Assembly: GCF_024266705.1 (NCBI RefSeq)
Contig: NZ_CP100756.1
Coordinates: 3,100,001-3,164,000, forward strand
From: Natrinema gelatinilyticum
GTDB taxonomy: Archaea > Halobacteriota > Halobacteria > Halobacteriales > Natrialbaceae
Reading direction: 5' to 3'
Length of the DNA: 64,000 nucleotides
Part shown: piece by piece, positions 15,327 through 24,300 of the stretch
Layout of the letters: every line of letters begins with the position of its first letter
How positions within the stretch are numbered: the first letter of the stretch is position 1
Notes under the pieces: generated by a model
The model's database searches: none
What the model was told of the DNA's origin: nothing
The model's input: only the letters and a program-made list of their open reading frames with translations
Made by a program: the position numbers and the translations under genes

Positions 15327-16628
15327 ATGAACACGATCATCGCCAAACGCGTCGATTCAGGCACGGCAAATACGAGCGAGATTCGCGATCTGGCACGGGC
15401 GGCGGGATACACCGTCGTCGGAGAGGTCACGCAGTCGCGACGGGCGGATCCGGCCCTTCAGATCGGCGAGGGGAAAGCCGAGGAGCTCGCCGAGCTGGTC
15501 GCAGAGACCGATGCCACGACGGTCATCTTCGACAACAGGCTGGGGCCCTATCAGACGTACAACCTCGGACAGCTTCTTCCGGACGGTGTCGAGGTCATGG
15601 ACCGCTTCACGCTCATCCTCGAAATTTTCGGCCAGCGTGCGCAGACTCGCAAGGCGCAGTTGCAGGTCGAACTGGCGGAGCTCCGTTACGAACTTCCGCG
15701 AGCGGAGGCGAAGACGAGCCTCGCCAAGCGCGAAGAACACCCCGGATTCATGGGTCTGGGCGAGTACGACGAGAGCCGCGAACAGGACATCAAAGACCAG
15801 ATCAGCCGCATCAAGGACGAACTCGATCGAATCGAACGAACAGAACAGCACCGTCGGGAACGCCGCCGCGACTCGGGGTTCGATCTCGTGGCACTCGCGG
15901 GCTACACGAACGCGGGTAAATCGACCCTCCTGCGCCGGCTCGCGTCCGACCTCGAGGTCTCCGAAAACGAGGATCTCCATCCGGATCTGGACGCGACGGC
16001 CGAGTCCCAGGACAAACTGTTCACCACGCTCGGGACGACGACCCGGCGCGCGGATATCGAACCGCGGGACGTCCTGGTGACCGACACTGTCGGATTCATC
16101 AGCGATCTGCCCCACTGGCTGGTCGAATCGTTCAAGTCGACTCTCGAGTCGGTCTACCGCGCCGACTTGGTCCTGCTCGTGGTCGACGTTAGCGAACCCG
16201 TCGACGAGATTCACGAGAAGCTGGTCACCTGTCACGACACACTCTACGAGCGAAACGAGGCCCCGATCGTGACCGTGCTGAACAAGATCGACCGAGTGAG
16301 CGAGGAGGAACTGGCCGAAAAGCGTGAGGCCTTGTCGGCGCTGGCACCGAACCCGGTCACCGTCAGTGCGAAAGACGGCACGAACGTGGAAGCGCTGCTC
16401 GAGCGGATCGACCGTGAGCTCCCGGACTGGGAGCGAGAACGTCTCTTGCTTCCGATGACCGACGACACGATGAGCGTCGTGTCGTGGCTCCACGACAACG
16501 CGCACGTCGAGGACGTGAGCTACGGGGACGAAGACGTCGTCGTCTCGTTCGAGGCTCGTCCCGCGGTCGTCTCTCAGGCGCATTCACGCGCGAGCGAGTT
16601 GCGAACAGCGGCAGCGGAATCTGCGTGA
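15327..16628 (+). CDS. hflX: GTPase HflX
   Basis: 433 residues from the ATG at 15327 (MNTIIAKRVDSG). The longer open frame upstream is basic and not haloarchaeal-like. The HflX N-terminal domain (GYTVVGEVTQSRRADP, IGEGKAEELAELV, FDNRLGPYQTYNLGQLL) precedes a coiled linker and the G domain: G1 GYTNAGKST near residue 192, G2-region TTLGTTTR, G3 DTVGF, G4 NKID. HflX binds and splits stalled 70S ribosomes and is linked to stress in bacteria. It stands alone. Confidence 0.95.
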   Translation: MNTIIAKRVDSGTANTSEIRDLARAAGYTVVGEVTQSRRADPALQIGEGKAEELAELVAETDATTVIFDNRLGPYQTYNLGQLLPDGVEVMDRFTLILEIFGQRAQTRKAQLQVELAELRYELPRAEAKTSLAKREEHPGFMGLGEYDESREQDIKDQISRIKDELDRIERTEQHRRERRRDSGFDLVALAGYTNAGKSTLLRRLASDLEVSENEDLHPDLDATAESQDKLFTTLGTTTRRADIEPRDVLVTDTVGFISDLPHWLVESFKSTLESVYRADLVLLVVDVSEPVDEIHEKLVTCHDTLYERNEAPIVTVLNKIDRVSEEELAEKREALSALAPNPVTVSAKDGTNVEALLERIDRELPDWERERLLLPMTDDTMSVVSWLHDNAHVEDVSYGDEDVVVSFEARPAVVSQAHSRASELRTAAAESA

Positions 16629-16675
16629 CGCGCGTCGGAGACGGCCCTCCGTTTCAGCACATCCGAGAGCGTTCA

Positions 16676-19063
16676 TCATTCGACGGTATCCGCCTCGCTC
16701 TGAACCGTGGCCTCTCGGTCGGGGGTCCGAAGCTTCTCGAAGTATCTGTAGAGCGGGAAGACGAGATCCTCGAGGACGTTCCGAACGGTCGTCTCGCTCG
16801 CGTAGACGATCACGGGAACGTCGGCGTCTTCCGCGAGTTCGATGACGCGATCCGGCGTGCTCCCGAGGATCCATTGCCGGAGGCGACGCGTCCGTGACGC
16901 ACCGATTATCAGAATCCCGCCGTTGTCTGCGGCCGTCGTTACGAGCCCTTCGGCGACGGAGTCGGCGGTAACGTTGTGAACCGCGACGGAATCCGTCGCC
17001 GAAAGCGCGTTCAGCGTGTCTGCCGGGTCCTCCGCGGTGCCAGTCTGCCCGGTGGGACTGACGTTGATGACGTGAATCGACGAGCCGTCGGCGGCAAGTC
17101 GGTTGACGAACGGCAACAGCGCGGCGTGGTGTGGCCCACCGCCCGCCCCGACATTGACGGTCCCCGGTACGCCCGGTTTCTCGGGCACGTCCCCCTTCGA
17201 AAAGAGCACGTCGCAGGGCGCGTCGAACTCCACGCGACGGGTTATCTCGGCGCTCTCTTCGGGGTAGCCCATGAGGATCATGTCGACTTGCTCGTCCCTG
17301 GCCGTCTGGACGATGCTGAACCCGATGTCCCGCGAAATGTGTCCTTCGACGGTGTAATCCACGTCGAGGTCCGCCGCGGCGAGTTCGTCACCGAGTCGGG
17401 ACGCGCGTTCTTCGGCGGTGTCGACGACCATCTCGCTCGGCGTCTGATCCCGAATTCCGGTGACGGTGACGACCCGGACGATCGGATCACTCGCGTACAG
17501 GTTTCCGATCATCGCCGCGAGTCGCACGTGCGTCGGCGCACGGGTGAGACGGCGGACGGGGACGAGAATCTGGAACCGATCCGTTTCCGCCGTGGCCGCT
17601 TCGGTGCTGGTGCTTTCGACCTGCGCAGATTCGACCGCAGAGCCGCCCTCACCGCCCGCCGAGTGGGCCGCCATCTCCTCTGGCGAATACGGGGAAACGA
17701 TCTGCTCGAACAGTTCTTCCGTCCCGGGGGCTCCACCCCAGATCAGGTACGCTACGAGCAACGCGACGACGAGAATCGAACCGACGACGACCCCGACAAT
17801 CGGCAAACTCGTGATGAGCCCCAGGTTGGCCACGATTCCGATGATCGGCACCACCGGGACAAGCGGGACCTTGATCGGGCGATCGAGGTCCGGAAAGCGC
17901 CGACGCGAGACGATGAGCGCGACGTTGACGACCGACAACGGCACGAGCAGGTTGAACGTGGCGAACCCGGTCAGTGCCTCGAGGCCGAGACGCACGCCAC
18001 CGACGCCGCCGTCAGCGGGAAAGAGCATGATGAACGTGACGATGAGGGCAACGATAGTCGCGGTGACGGTCGTGACGCTCCAGAACGGAGTGCCGTAGAC
18101 GGGATGAATCCGAGAGAACCGCCGCGGTGCCTGTCCCTGTCGTCCCATGAGCGAGCCGATGCTGCTGGCCGCGAGGACGCTCGCGTTCGACGCACTGACC
18201 ATACTGAAGATCGCACCGGCGACGATCAGCGCCATCCCGATATTGCCGAGAAACGCGTTCGCGACGCTTCCCATCGCCGTTTCGCCTTCTTCCGCGATGA
18301 CTTCGGCCGGGATCGGCGCGTTGACCATCGCAACGATGACGAACGCATAGAGGATCGTGACGGCGATGATGCTCGCCGCGATGGCACGGGGAACCGTCTT
18401 CCGCGGTTCGATGATTTCGCCGGCGCTGGCGGCGATGGCCGAGAAGCCGAAGAACGTGATGAACGCGAGTGCCGCGACCGAGATGATCCCGCCGACGTTC
18501 GTCGAAATCTCCGCCGTGAACGTACCGAACGTCTCCGCCGGGGCCTTGTACGCGAACGCGCCGCCGATGAACGCGATGAGGACTGCGACCTTGGCGCCGC
18601 TGACGACGACCTGAAACGTTCCGCTTTCTTCGGTCCCCTGTGCATTGAGCGCGCCAAGCAGAACGGCTGCGAGCACTCCGATCGAGCCGTGGGGTATCGG
18701 CCATCCGTGGGGCACGACGAACTCGAGGAACCACTCATCCATCGTCGCGAGGTAGAACGCCGTGGTTCCGGTGTACCCCAGAAACAACGACGCGCCGACC
18801 GCGTACTCGAGGAGATCGCGATCGAACGTTCGGGAGCTAAACAGGTATCCGCCGCCGTTTTCCGCGTAGATCGATGCGAACTCGGAGTACGATGCGGCCG
18901 TTACCCCCGCGATGAGCGCCGCGATGACGAACGCGATCACCGCGCTGGATCCAATCTCCGCGACTGCCGTCCCCGACAACGAGAAGATGCCGGCTGCAAT
19001 CATCGTCCCCAGCCCCAACGCGAATGCCACCCAGAAACCGAGCGTTCGGGTGTGTTCGACCAT
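16676..19063 (-). CDS. APC-family amino-acid permease fused to two UspA domains
   Basis: 795 residues from the ATG at 19063; the open frame extends upstream, but that part is not membrane-protein-like. Residues 1-~450 contain about 12 hydrophobic segments of the APC superfamily, with the first-helix motif GLGTMIAAGIFSLSG. After an acidic linker, residues ~500-640 (ILVPVRRLTRAPTHVRLAAM, ARDEQVDMILMGYPE) and ~650-770 (VNVGAGGGPHHAALLPFV, DNGGILIIGASRTRRLRQWI) form two UspA-like nucleotide-binding domains. Such fusions occur in haloarchaea. The UspA part probably regulates transport in response to ATP or AMP. Likely substrates are amino acids or cations. Confidence 0.88.
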   Translation of the reverse strand: MVEHTRTLGFWVAFALGLGTMIAAGIFSLSGTAVAEIGSSAVIAFVIAALIAGVTAASYSEFASIYAENGGGYLFSSRTFDRDLLEYAVGASLFLGYTGTTAFYLATMDEWFLEFVVPHGWPIPHGSIGVLAAVLLGALNAQGTEESGTFQVVVSGAKVAVLIAFIGGAFAYKAPAETFGTFTAEISTNVGGIISVAALAFITFFGFSAIAASAGEIIEPRKTVPRAIAASIIAVTILYAFVIVAMVNAPIPAEVIAEEGETAMGSVANAFLGNIGMALIVAGAIFSMVSASNASVLAASSIGSLMGRQGQAPRRFSRIHPVYGTPFWSVTTVTATIVALIVTFIMLFPADGGVGGVRLGLEALTGFATFNLLVPLSVVNVALIVSRRRFPDLDRPIKVPLVPVVPIIGIVANLGLITSLPIVGVVVGSILVVALLVAYLIWGGAPGTEELFEQIVSPYSPEEMAAHSAGGEGGSAVESAQVESTSTEAATAETDRFQILVPVRRLTRAPTHVRLAAMIGNLYASDPIVRVVTVTGIRDQTPSEMVVDTAEERASRLGDELAAADLDVDYTVEGHISRDIGFSIVQTARDEQVDMILMGYPEESAEITRRVEFDAPCDVLFSKGDVPEKPGVPGTVNVGAGGGPHHAALLPFVNRLAADGSSIHVINVSPTGQTGTAEDPADTLNALSATDSVAVHNVTADSVAEGLVTTAADNGGILIIGASRTRRLRQWILGSTPDRVIELAEDADVPVIVYASETTVRNVLEDLVFPLYRYFEKLRTPDREATVQSEADTVE

Positions 19064-19200
19064 ACGTCCGCTTCGGGAACGAGGCGGATAACCGTTCAGA
19101 CGGAACACGCAACCAGAGTGACCAGATCGGTTGGTGACACGAACGTTTCCGGGTAAACTGGAAGTGGGGGACAGCCGACCGCCGCGCACCCAACCCCATA

Positions 19201-19209
19201 GTATAAATT
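19201..19209 (+). promoter_or_regulatory. TATA box of the thiolase-like/OB-fold operon
   Basis: GTATAAATT lies 23-31 bases upstream of the ATG at 19232. It supports that start rather than the ATG at 19208-19211, which lies at or directly after the box. Confidence 0.6.
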
Positions 19210-19231
19210 GATGACTCGAGTCCGGGAACGT

Positions 19232-20392
19232 ATGGAACGTGTTGCAATCATCGGAGCCTCGATGACGCAGTTCGGTCAGCGCGAGGGAGAGTGGGTCATG
19301 GATCTCCTCGCAGAGGCCGGGATCGAGTGTCTCGAGGATTCGGGTGTCGAAGCCGAGGACGTCGACCACCTCTACGTCTCGAACATGGCGAGCGGCGAGT
19401 TCGAGGGACAGACGGGCGTCCCGAACGCGCTGGCACACGATCTAGACGCCATGCCGGCGTATACCCAGCGTGTCGACCAGACGAGTTCGAGCGGCGGTGC
19501 GGGAATCTACGCCGCCTGGCAATCCGTCGCCAGCGGGGCTAGCGATATGACCCTGTTGGTCGGTGGTGAGAAGATGACCCACCGGACGACCGGGGAAGCA
19601 ACCGACGTCATCGCGTCGTTGACTCACCCCGTCGAGTACAAACACGGCGTGACGCTGCCGTCGTTCGCCGGGCTGACGGCCCGACACTACCTCGAGCGAT
19701 TCGACGCGCCTCGCGAGAGCCTCGCAAAAGTCGCCGTCAAGAATCACAAAAACGGCGTCGATAACCCCCACGCCCAGTTCCGGAAGGAAATCGACCTCGA
19801 GACGGTTCTCGACTCGCCGATCGTCGCCGACCCGCTTCGGTTGTACGATTTCTGTCCGATCACCGACGGATCGGCAGCGCTCATGCTCTGTCCAGCGTCT
19901 GTCGCGCAGGAATATACCGACGACTACGCCGTCGTGACAGGTATCGACGGGGCGACCGACACCCACGTCGTTCACGAGCGTGAAGACCCGACCGTGATGG
20001 GCGGCGTCGTCGAAAGCGGGCGGGGTGCCTACGAGATGAGCGGGCTCGGTCCCGACGATATCGACGTGGCCGAACTCCACGATATGTTCACCATCCTTGA
20101 GTTCCTGCAGATGGAGGGCCTCGGTTTCGCAGACCAGGGCGAAGCGTGGCGGCTCGTCGAAGAAGGCTACACGGAACGCGAGACCGGCGAACTACCTATC
20201 AACACGTCGGGCGGACTGAAGTCGAAGGGCCACCCGCTCGGTGCGAGCGGGGTCGCACAGGGCGTCGAGATATACGAACAACTCGTCGGCGAGGCCGGGT
20301 CGCGACAGGTCGATGCGGACGCGGGCCTGTGTTGTAACGTCGGCGGCTTCGGAAACTGTGTTATTACGACGATTATGGAGGCAGCACGATGA
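19232..20392 (+). CDS. Thiolase-family protein with Ser at the usual nucleophile position
   Basis: 386 residues. The thiolase fold is clear: LVGGEKMTH, DPLRLYDFCPITDGSAALML, GGLKSKGHPLGASGVAQ (catalytic His) and the C-terminal CCNVGGFGNCV (second Cys). The first catalytic motif, normally A-C-A-S-G-G, reads TSSSGG at residues 84-89, so the acyl-accepting Cys is replaced by Ser85. That argues against ordinary acetyl transfer, or for a scaffold or SCP2-like role. The stop overlaps the start of the OB-fold partner by 4 bases (ATGA). In archaea, thiolase plus DUF35 OB-fold protein form complexes that feed HMG-CoA synthesis. Confidence 0.85.
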   Translation: MERVAIIGASMTQFGQREGEWVMDLLAEAGIECLEDSGVEAEDVDHLYVSNMASGEFEGQTGVPNALAHDLDAMPAYTQRVDQTSSSGGAGIYAAWQSVASGASDMTLLVGGEKMTHRTTGEATDVIASLTHPVEYKHGVTLPSFAGLTARHYLERFDAPRESLAKVAVKNHKNGVDNPHAQFRKEIDLETVLDSPIVADPLRLYDFCPITDGSAALMLCPASVAQEYTDDYAVVTGIDGATDTHVVHEREDPTVMGGVVESGRGAYEMSGLGPDDIDVAELHDMFTILEFLQMEGLGFADQGEAWRLVEEGYTERETGELPINTSGGLKSKGHPLGASGVAQGVEIYEQLVGEAGSRQVDADAGLCCNVGGFGNCVITTIMEAAR

Positions 20393-20754
20393 CGATGGAC
20401 GCGACGCGGTACGACGACGGCTCGATTAGCTACCCCGGACACCCGCGCGGCCCGGACGGCTCGGAACCGGCGGAAACGATCGATCTTAGCGAATACACCG
20501 CAGAAATCGTGACCTGGACGACGAGCACCGCCACACCGCCGGGCGTTCGCGAACCGAATCAACTCGCCATCGTCGAGTTCGACGTCGACGGTGAATCGGT
20601 CCGCGCGATCGGTCAGTTGACCACTGGAGACGTCGAAACGGGCGACGTCGTCCGCCCGGTTCACGTCGACGAACTGCGCGAACCCGGTGCGGGCATCAGA
20701 GAACCCGAGAGTCAAAACTGGGACGGCTATCGGTTCGAACCGATTTCGGATTAA
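20389..20754 (+). CDS. DUF35-type OB-fold protein lacking the zinc ribbon
   Basis: 121 residues. The OB-fold core is visible (TAEIVTWTTSTATPPGVREP, AIVEFDVDGESVRAIGQL, VETGDVVRPVHVDEL). The Cys4 rubredoxin-like zinc ribbon that usually precedes this fold in DUF35 proteins is absent: there is no Cys in the protein. It is translationally coupled to the thiolase by an ATGA overlap. Known relatives hold thiolase and HMG-CoA synthase together and bind CoA; a structural subunit for the upstream protein is the best inference. Its 3' end overlaps the convergent next gene by 4 bases. Confidence 0.8.
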   Translation: MTMDATRYDDGSISYPGHPRGPDGSEPAETIDLSEYTAEIVTWTTSTATPPGVREPNQLAIVEFDVDGESVRAIGQLTTGDVETGDVVRPVHVDELREPGAGIREPESQNWDGYRFEPISD

Positions 20755-21545
20755 CGATCGGGCTCGTCGCCATCTTTTTCCGACGTATCGGGTTCGTCGT
20801 CGGCACTGTGGGTGCCGCCGTTACCGTCGCTAGTCGGATCAGGGTCAGCGCCGTCACGGTCGTCGTCGCCGTTCGAGTCTCCTTGCGCACCTTCGTCGGA
20901 GCCGTACCGATCCCGCAGCGTCTCGAGTTCGGCGTCGACGTCGACGGCCGAATCGCGGTCGTCGCCCGGTCGGTCGCCATCCGCGTCAGTCTCGGTATCG
21001 GCTGGCGTCCCATCCTCGATATCGATCTCGATGCCTCGGTCGGCAGTCGTTTGCGACTGGTCCGTCGTTCGAGTCTCGCGTTCGGCAGCGTCCCGAAGGC
21101 GGCGATCCACGTCGTCCCGAAGGGTACGTGCCTCCGTGAGGAGGTCGCGAGCCTGTTCGTCCGCCGGCAGGCCCCCCTCTGAGACGGCTCGCTGGAGTTC
21201 CGCGAGTACCGCGTCGAGTTGCGAGAGCGTCGTTCGGCGGAGTTCGCTCGTGCGTTCGCTCGTCGCCTCGGCGGCTGCGGCTGTCCGATCCCTGGCTTCC
21301 CGCTCGCCTCGGACGAGTTTGAGGCTCCGCTGGAACGCCTCGAGAGCGCGGACGCTAGTCTCGAGGACGGCGAGAATGGCGGGGAGTGCGACCTCGTCGG
21401 AGAAACGGAGCAACTCCCGCGGCGTGGGCGGTCGGAGCGAGGTCCGGCGGCGAGAACGCGAATCGTCGAGTTCGTCACGAAGCGCGTCGATCGTTTGTGC
21501 GAGTTCGCGAACGGCGTCGACGAGTTCGTCGTCGTGATCGGCCAT
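20751..21545 (-). CDS. Coiled-coil acidic haloarchaeal protein (DUF7547-like)
   Basis: 264 residues from the ATG at 21545 (MADHDDELVDAVRELAQT). Residues 1-~30 form an amphipathic helix. A conserved-looking basic/Pro block (SLRPPTPRELLRFSDEVALP) follows, then long coiled coils to residue ~165, and then a disordered Asp-rich tail. There is no membrane segment or enzyme motif. I associate it with a haloarchaeal family of unknown function (DUF7547, from memory). The longer open frame upstream is not convincing. It is convergent with the OB-fold gene. Confidence 0.65.
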   Translation of the reverse strand: MADHDDELVDAVRELAQTIDALRDELDDSRSRRRTSLRPPTPRELLRFSDEVALPAILAVLETSVRALEAFQRSLKLVRGEREARDRTAAAAEATSERTSELRRTTLSQLDAVLAELQRAVSEGGLPADEQARDLLTEARTLRDDVDRRLRDAAERETRTTDQSQTTADRGIEIDIEDGTPADTETDADGDRPGDDRDSAVDVDAELETLRDRYGSDEGAQGDSNGDDDRDGADPDPTSDGNGGTHSADDEPDTSEKDGDEPDR

Positions 21546-21651
21546 ACCAGACCTACGGTCGCCGGTATGAAAAGCCGGGCGATCGGTGAGATCGGGATCG
21601 AGAAACGCTTCGGTGCGAACGCGAATCGTTCTCGATCTCCTGTCAAGACAC

Positions 21652-21659
21652 AATTTTTA
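21652..21659 (+). promoter_or_regulatory. TATA-like element of the DUF7504-like gene
   Basis: AATTTTTA lies 29-36 bases upstream of the ATG at 21688. Confidence 0.4.
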
Positions 21660-21687
21660 TGAATGATCACGTATTCGTTGAAATCGA

Positions 21688-22362
21688 ATGGATGACGAGC
21701 GAGGGGGGCTCGCATCAACCGATGTGACGTTCGCACGGACGCTTGATACGCTCAGGCAGGAGGGGTGCAATATACTACTCGTCGGTGCTGAGGCGCCCGA
21801 GGCACAGGAAAGTGCCTGTGAGCGGCTGCTCGGGGCACCAGAATGCGACTCACGGTACCGGGTGTTCGTCTGTGGCGACGAAACGCAGGTTTCCTGCGGA
21901 AAAACCCACGGGGCCACGGCCGAGCGAATACGAACGATCGAATACGCGACCAGGGGGGTCGAAACGGACGGAAGAACCGAACCGGAGTCTGCGGCGAACG
22001 GTGGACGCCCGTCGCCTGGAATGATCGGTGTCGAAATCGTCGAGGCGGTCGACGAACTCGCGGAGACAGCCGCGGGGTTCGAACCGGCAGACCTTCGCGT
22101 CTGCGTCAACTCGTTAGTTCCACTTCTACAGGACCACGACGCGGAGACGGTGTTCCGATTACTTCACGTGGTAACGTCTCGCGTCGAACAGGCCCGAGGA
22201 ATGGCGCACTATCACTTGCCGGTCAGGCCGGATTACGACGCCGTCAATCTCTTCGAACCGATGTTCGACGCGATCGTGACGGTGCGGTCGCGAGACGGAT
22301 GCGCAGAGCATCAGTGGTACCTCCGAGAGGCGGATACGACGTCTGAGTGGCTCGACCTCTAG
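21688..22362 (+). CDS. DUF7504-like haloarchaeal protein (RecA-fold relative)
   Basis: 224 residues. The layout recalls KaiC/RecA-like domains that have lost the Walker A motif: GCNILLVGAEAPEAQESACE near the start where a P-loop would lie, YRVFVCGDE, a middle IGVEIVEAVDELAETAAGF, DLRVCVNSLVPLLQDHDAET and a final VTSRVEQARGMAHYHLPV. No GKT/S is present, so ATP hydrolysis is unlikely. Haloarchaeal DUF7504 proteins are often near signalling genes, and I infer a signalling role. It is probably followed by the small gene pair 190 bases downstream. Confidence 0.6.
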   Translation: MDDERGGLASTDVTFARTLDTLRQEGCNILLVGAEAPEAQESACERLLGAPECDSRYRVFVCGDETQVSCGKTHGATAERIRTIEYATRGVETDGRTEPESAANGGRPSPGMIGVEIVEAVDELAETAAGFEPADLRVCVNSLVPLLQDHDAETVFRLLHVVTSRVEQARGMAHYHLPVRPDYDAVNLFEPMFDAIVTVRSRDGCAEHQWYLREADTTSEWLDL

Positions 22363-22552
22363 ACCGCAGCGGCGTCGGTCACTCACTAACGACAGTCTGA
22401 TATGTGTGAAATCGTGAATCGTATCGCAGTTCTGAGAATTGCGCTGAGACCGCGACTGATTGCTGTTTTCCCGCGCTATCGTTCCAATCATATCGGTGTT
22501 GTGAAATAAAGTCGATATGTAGAATGAATTATCAGTTTGCAGAGTATCATAC

Positions 22553-22963
22553 GTGGTCGAAGCCGCCACAGAGCTCCTCGGTGGAACCACCGTTGCCATA
22601 TTCCTTGCACTCTGTTCTTCGGTATTGTCGTCCCGTGGGACGTGGTACTGGCTCTGCAAATCGACGGCGGTGAACTACCCCGACCTACCGCGCTCGGGCC
22701 TACTCGACAGGCTTGAGGACAGCATCGACGACGACCTGACGGATATCGTACATAGTTTGGATGGAATGACGAACGGCCCCGGGCACGGGACGCAGTTGCA
22801 TCAGAGCGGCGGTACGATGAGTTCCGGCCCGGGAGCCACCTATGTCCAGCAGGCCCGCAGCCAGGTCGGCAATCGGGGGATCGACACGACAGGCTGCCTC
22901 GAGCCAGGCCCCACCGCAGAAGGGAACTGGGCCGCAGCCTCGGGCGTAACCGAACGATGTTGA
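22553..22963 (+). CDS. Small unknown protein with one N-terminal hydrophobic segment
   Basis: 136 residues from a GTG at 22553. Residues ~8-32 (LLGGTTVAIFLALCSSVLSS) could span the membrane; the rest is polar and Gly/Ser-rich. The stop overlaps the next ATG in the sequence ATGTTGA, which supports coupling with the following small gene. Upstream sequence (22363-22552) is AT-rich and promoter-like. No family is recognised, and the weak codon bias leaves room for it not being a gene. Confidence 0.35.
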   Translation: MVEAATELLGGTTVAIFLALCSSVLSSRGTWYWLCKSTAVNYPDLPRSGLLDRLEDSIDDDLTDIVHSLDGMTNGPGHGTQLHQSGGTMSSGPGATYVQQARSQVGNRGIDTTGCLEPGPTAEGNWAAASGVTERC

Positions 22964-23199
22964 CCTTCGAATTCGATACCGAGACGATCGACATATCTGG
23001 ATCGACCGAACAGTTGCGCCAGTATCAGATGCAGCGCTTCGCGAAACGGAGCTCGACGCCGGACAGGAACGTATCCATCGGTCGGGATCAGATCGTGATC
23101 GAGGTTCCCGGCTCGGACGGAACTGCTATCAACCGATGGGGTAACACGGCCGTAAGCATCATCGATCGGACGCTGTATTCCTCGGACACCAGCAGCTGA
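22957..23199 (+). CDS. Small unknown soluble protein
   Basis: 80 residues starting MLTFEFDTETIDISGS, with alternating hydrophobic strands and a central helix (TEQLRQYQMQRFAK), then SIGRDQIVIEVPGSDG and INRWGNTAVSIIDRTL. It looks like a compact alpha/beta domain. It overlaps the upstream small gene by 7 bases. No known motif. Codon use is normal for the window. Confidence 0.45.
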   Translation: MLTFEFDTETIDISGSTEQLRQYQMQRFAKRSSTPDRNVSIGRDQIVIEVPGSDGTAINRWGNTAVSIIDRTLYSSDTSS

Positions 23200-23301
23200 T
23201 CCCGAATTGGAGCCCGGCGTTTTACCATCGTATCGGTCCCGAGCCCCCGATCCCCCGGGATGATCCAAGCGTTTTTACCGGTTCAGTGCGCCCCCAGTGG
23301 T

Positions 23302-24054
23302 GTGCGAATTGAGAACAGTTTCATTCCCGTCCGTGGCGTCGGAGAAACTACCGAACGACGCCTCTGGGAGAACGGTATTACCCACTGGGACGACTTCGAC
23401 GGTAGCGTGGTTGGATCGACCCTCTCCGATCGTATCGAAGCGTTCATCGAAGCGGGATGGACCCACCTCGAGCAGGGCGATGTCTCCGTCTTCGTAGACG
23501 CGCTGCCGGCGTCGAGTCGCTGGCGGTGCTACGAGAACGTCAGCGATGAGACCTGCTTTCTGGACATCGAGACGACCGGGCTCAGTGCTGCGACGAACGA
23601 CGTGACGACCGTCAGCCTCCACCGCGGCGGTGAGACGACGACGTTCGTCAAAGGACGCGACCTCACGAGCGGCCGACTCGAGCGAGAGCTGTCGAACTCG
23701 GCCTTGCTCGTCACGTTCAACGGCCAACGGTTCGACGTCCCGTTCCTCGAGACCTGTTTCGATATCGACGTCGGCGTGCCTCACGTCGACCTTATGTACC
23801 CCTGCAAGAAGCTCGGACTCGACGGCGGCCTGAAGGCAATCGAACGGGATCTCGGAATCGACCGGGATATGCCCGAGATCAGCGGCCACGACGCCGTCCG
23901 GCTCTGGCACGAGTACGAACGCGGCGACGACCGCGCGCTCGAGACGCTCGTCGAGTACAACCGCGCGGATACGGCTAACCTCGAGCCGCTGATGGACATC
24001 GTTTCGCGTCGTCTCCACGAGGACGTCTTCGAGGCGGTGAGAGCGAACGACTGA
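23302..24054 (+). CDS. RNase H-fold (DEDD/YprB-type) exonuclease-like protein
   Basis: 250 residues from the GTG at 23302 (VRIENSFIPVRGVGETTERR). A helix-hairpin-helix-like N-terminus (RGVGETTERRLWENGI) precedes an exonuclease domain: CFLDIETTGLS (ExoI, D and E), LLVTFNGQRFDVPFLE (ExoII, D), SGHDAVRLWHEYERGDDRALETLVEYNRADTANL split across ExoIII (D). The acidic residues for two-metal catalysis are present. This is the YprB family; substrate is presumed single-stranded nucleic acid. Starting at the earlier ATG (23260) would place the start within the promoter region. Convergent with the HalOD1 gene. Confidence 0.82.
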   Translation: MRIENSFIPVRGVGETTERRLWENGITHWDDFDGSVVGSTLSDRIEAFIEAGWTHLEQGDVSVFVDALPASSRWRCYENVSDETCFLDIETTGLSAATNDVTTVSLHRGGETTTFVKGRDLTSGRLERELSNSALLVTFNGQRFDVPFLETCFDIDVGVPHVDLMYPCKKLGLDGGLKAIERDLGIDRDMPEISGHDAVRLWHEYERGDDRALETLVEYNRADTANLEPLMDIVSRRLHEDVFEAVRAND

Positions 24055-24300
24055 ATCGAGGCCGGTATCGAGCAAGTGAGGTTCGATTCTAGTGGGAAGT
24101 GATTTCCTCGTCGAGCGGCAACGAAGGCCAATCTTCGGTACGAGCGCCCCCTCATAGACGCTCTTGGTGTTTCGTTGGCAGAAACCGATCCCGTTCTCGT
24201 CCGCCTGGAATTTGGGTACGATCGAGCAATCGAGCTAAACGGCGACGTCACCATCGCGCTGTGCGGCCCAGGTGGCCATCCCTGTGTGGTGCAATCGAGA

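Noticed and set aside
15357..16583. 408-codon minus-strand frame opposite hflX
   Set aside because: All HflX motifs are on the plus strand; no features in this frame.
16976..19156. 726-codon plus-strand open frame opposite the APC transporter
   Set aside because: Extremely Arg/Asp-rich without hydrophobic core; shadow of the membrane protein gene.
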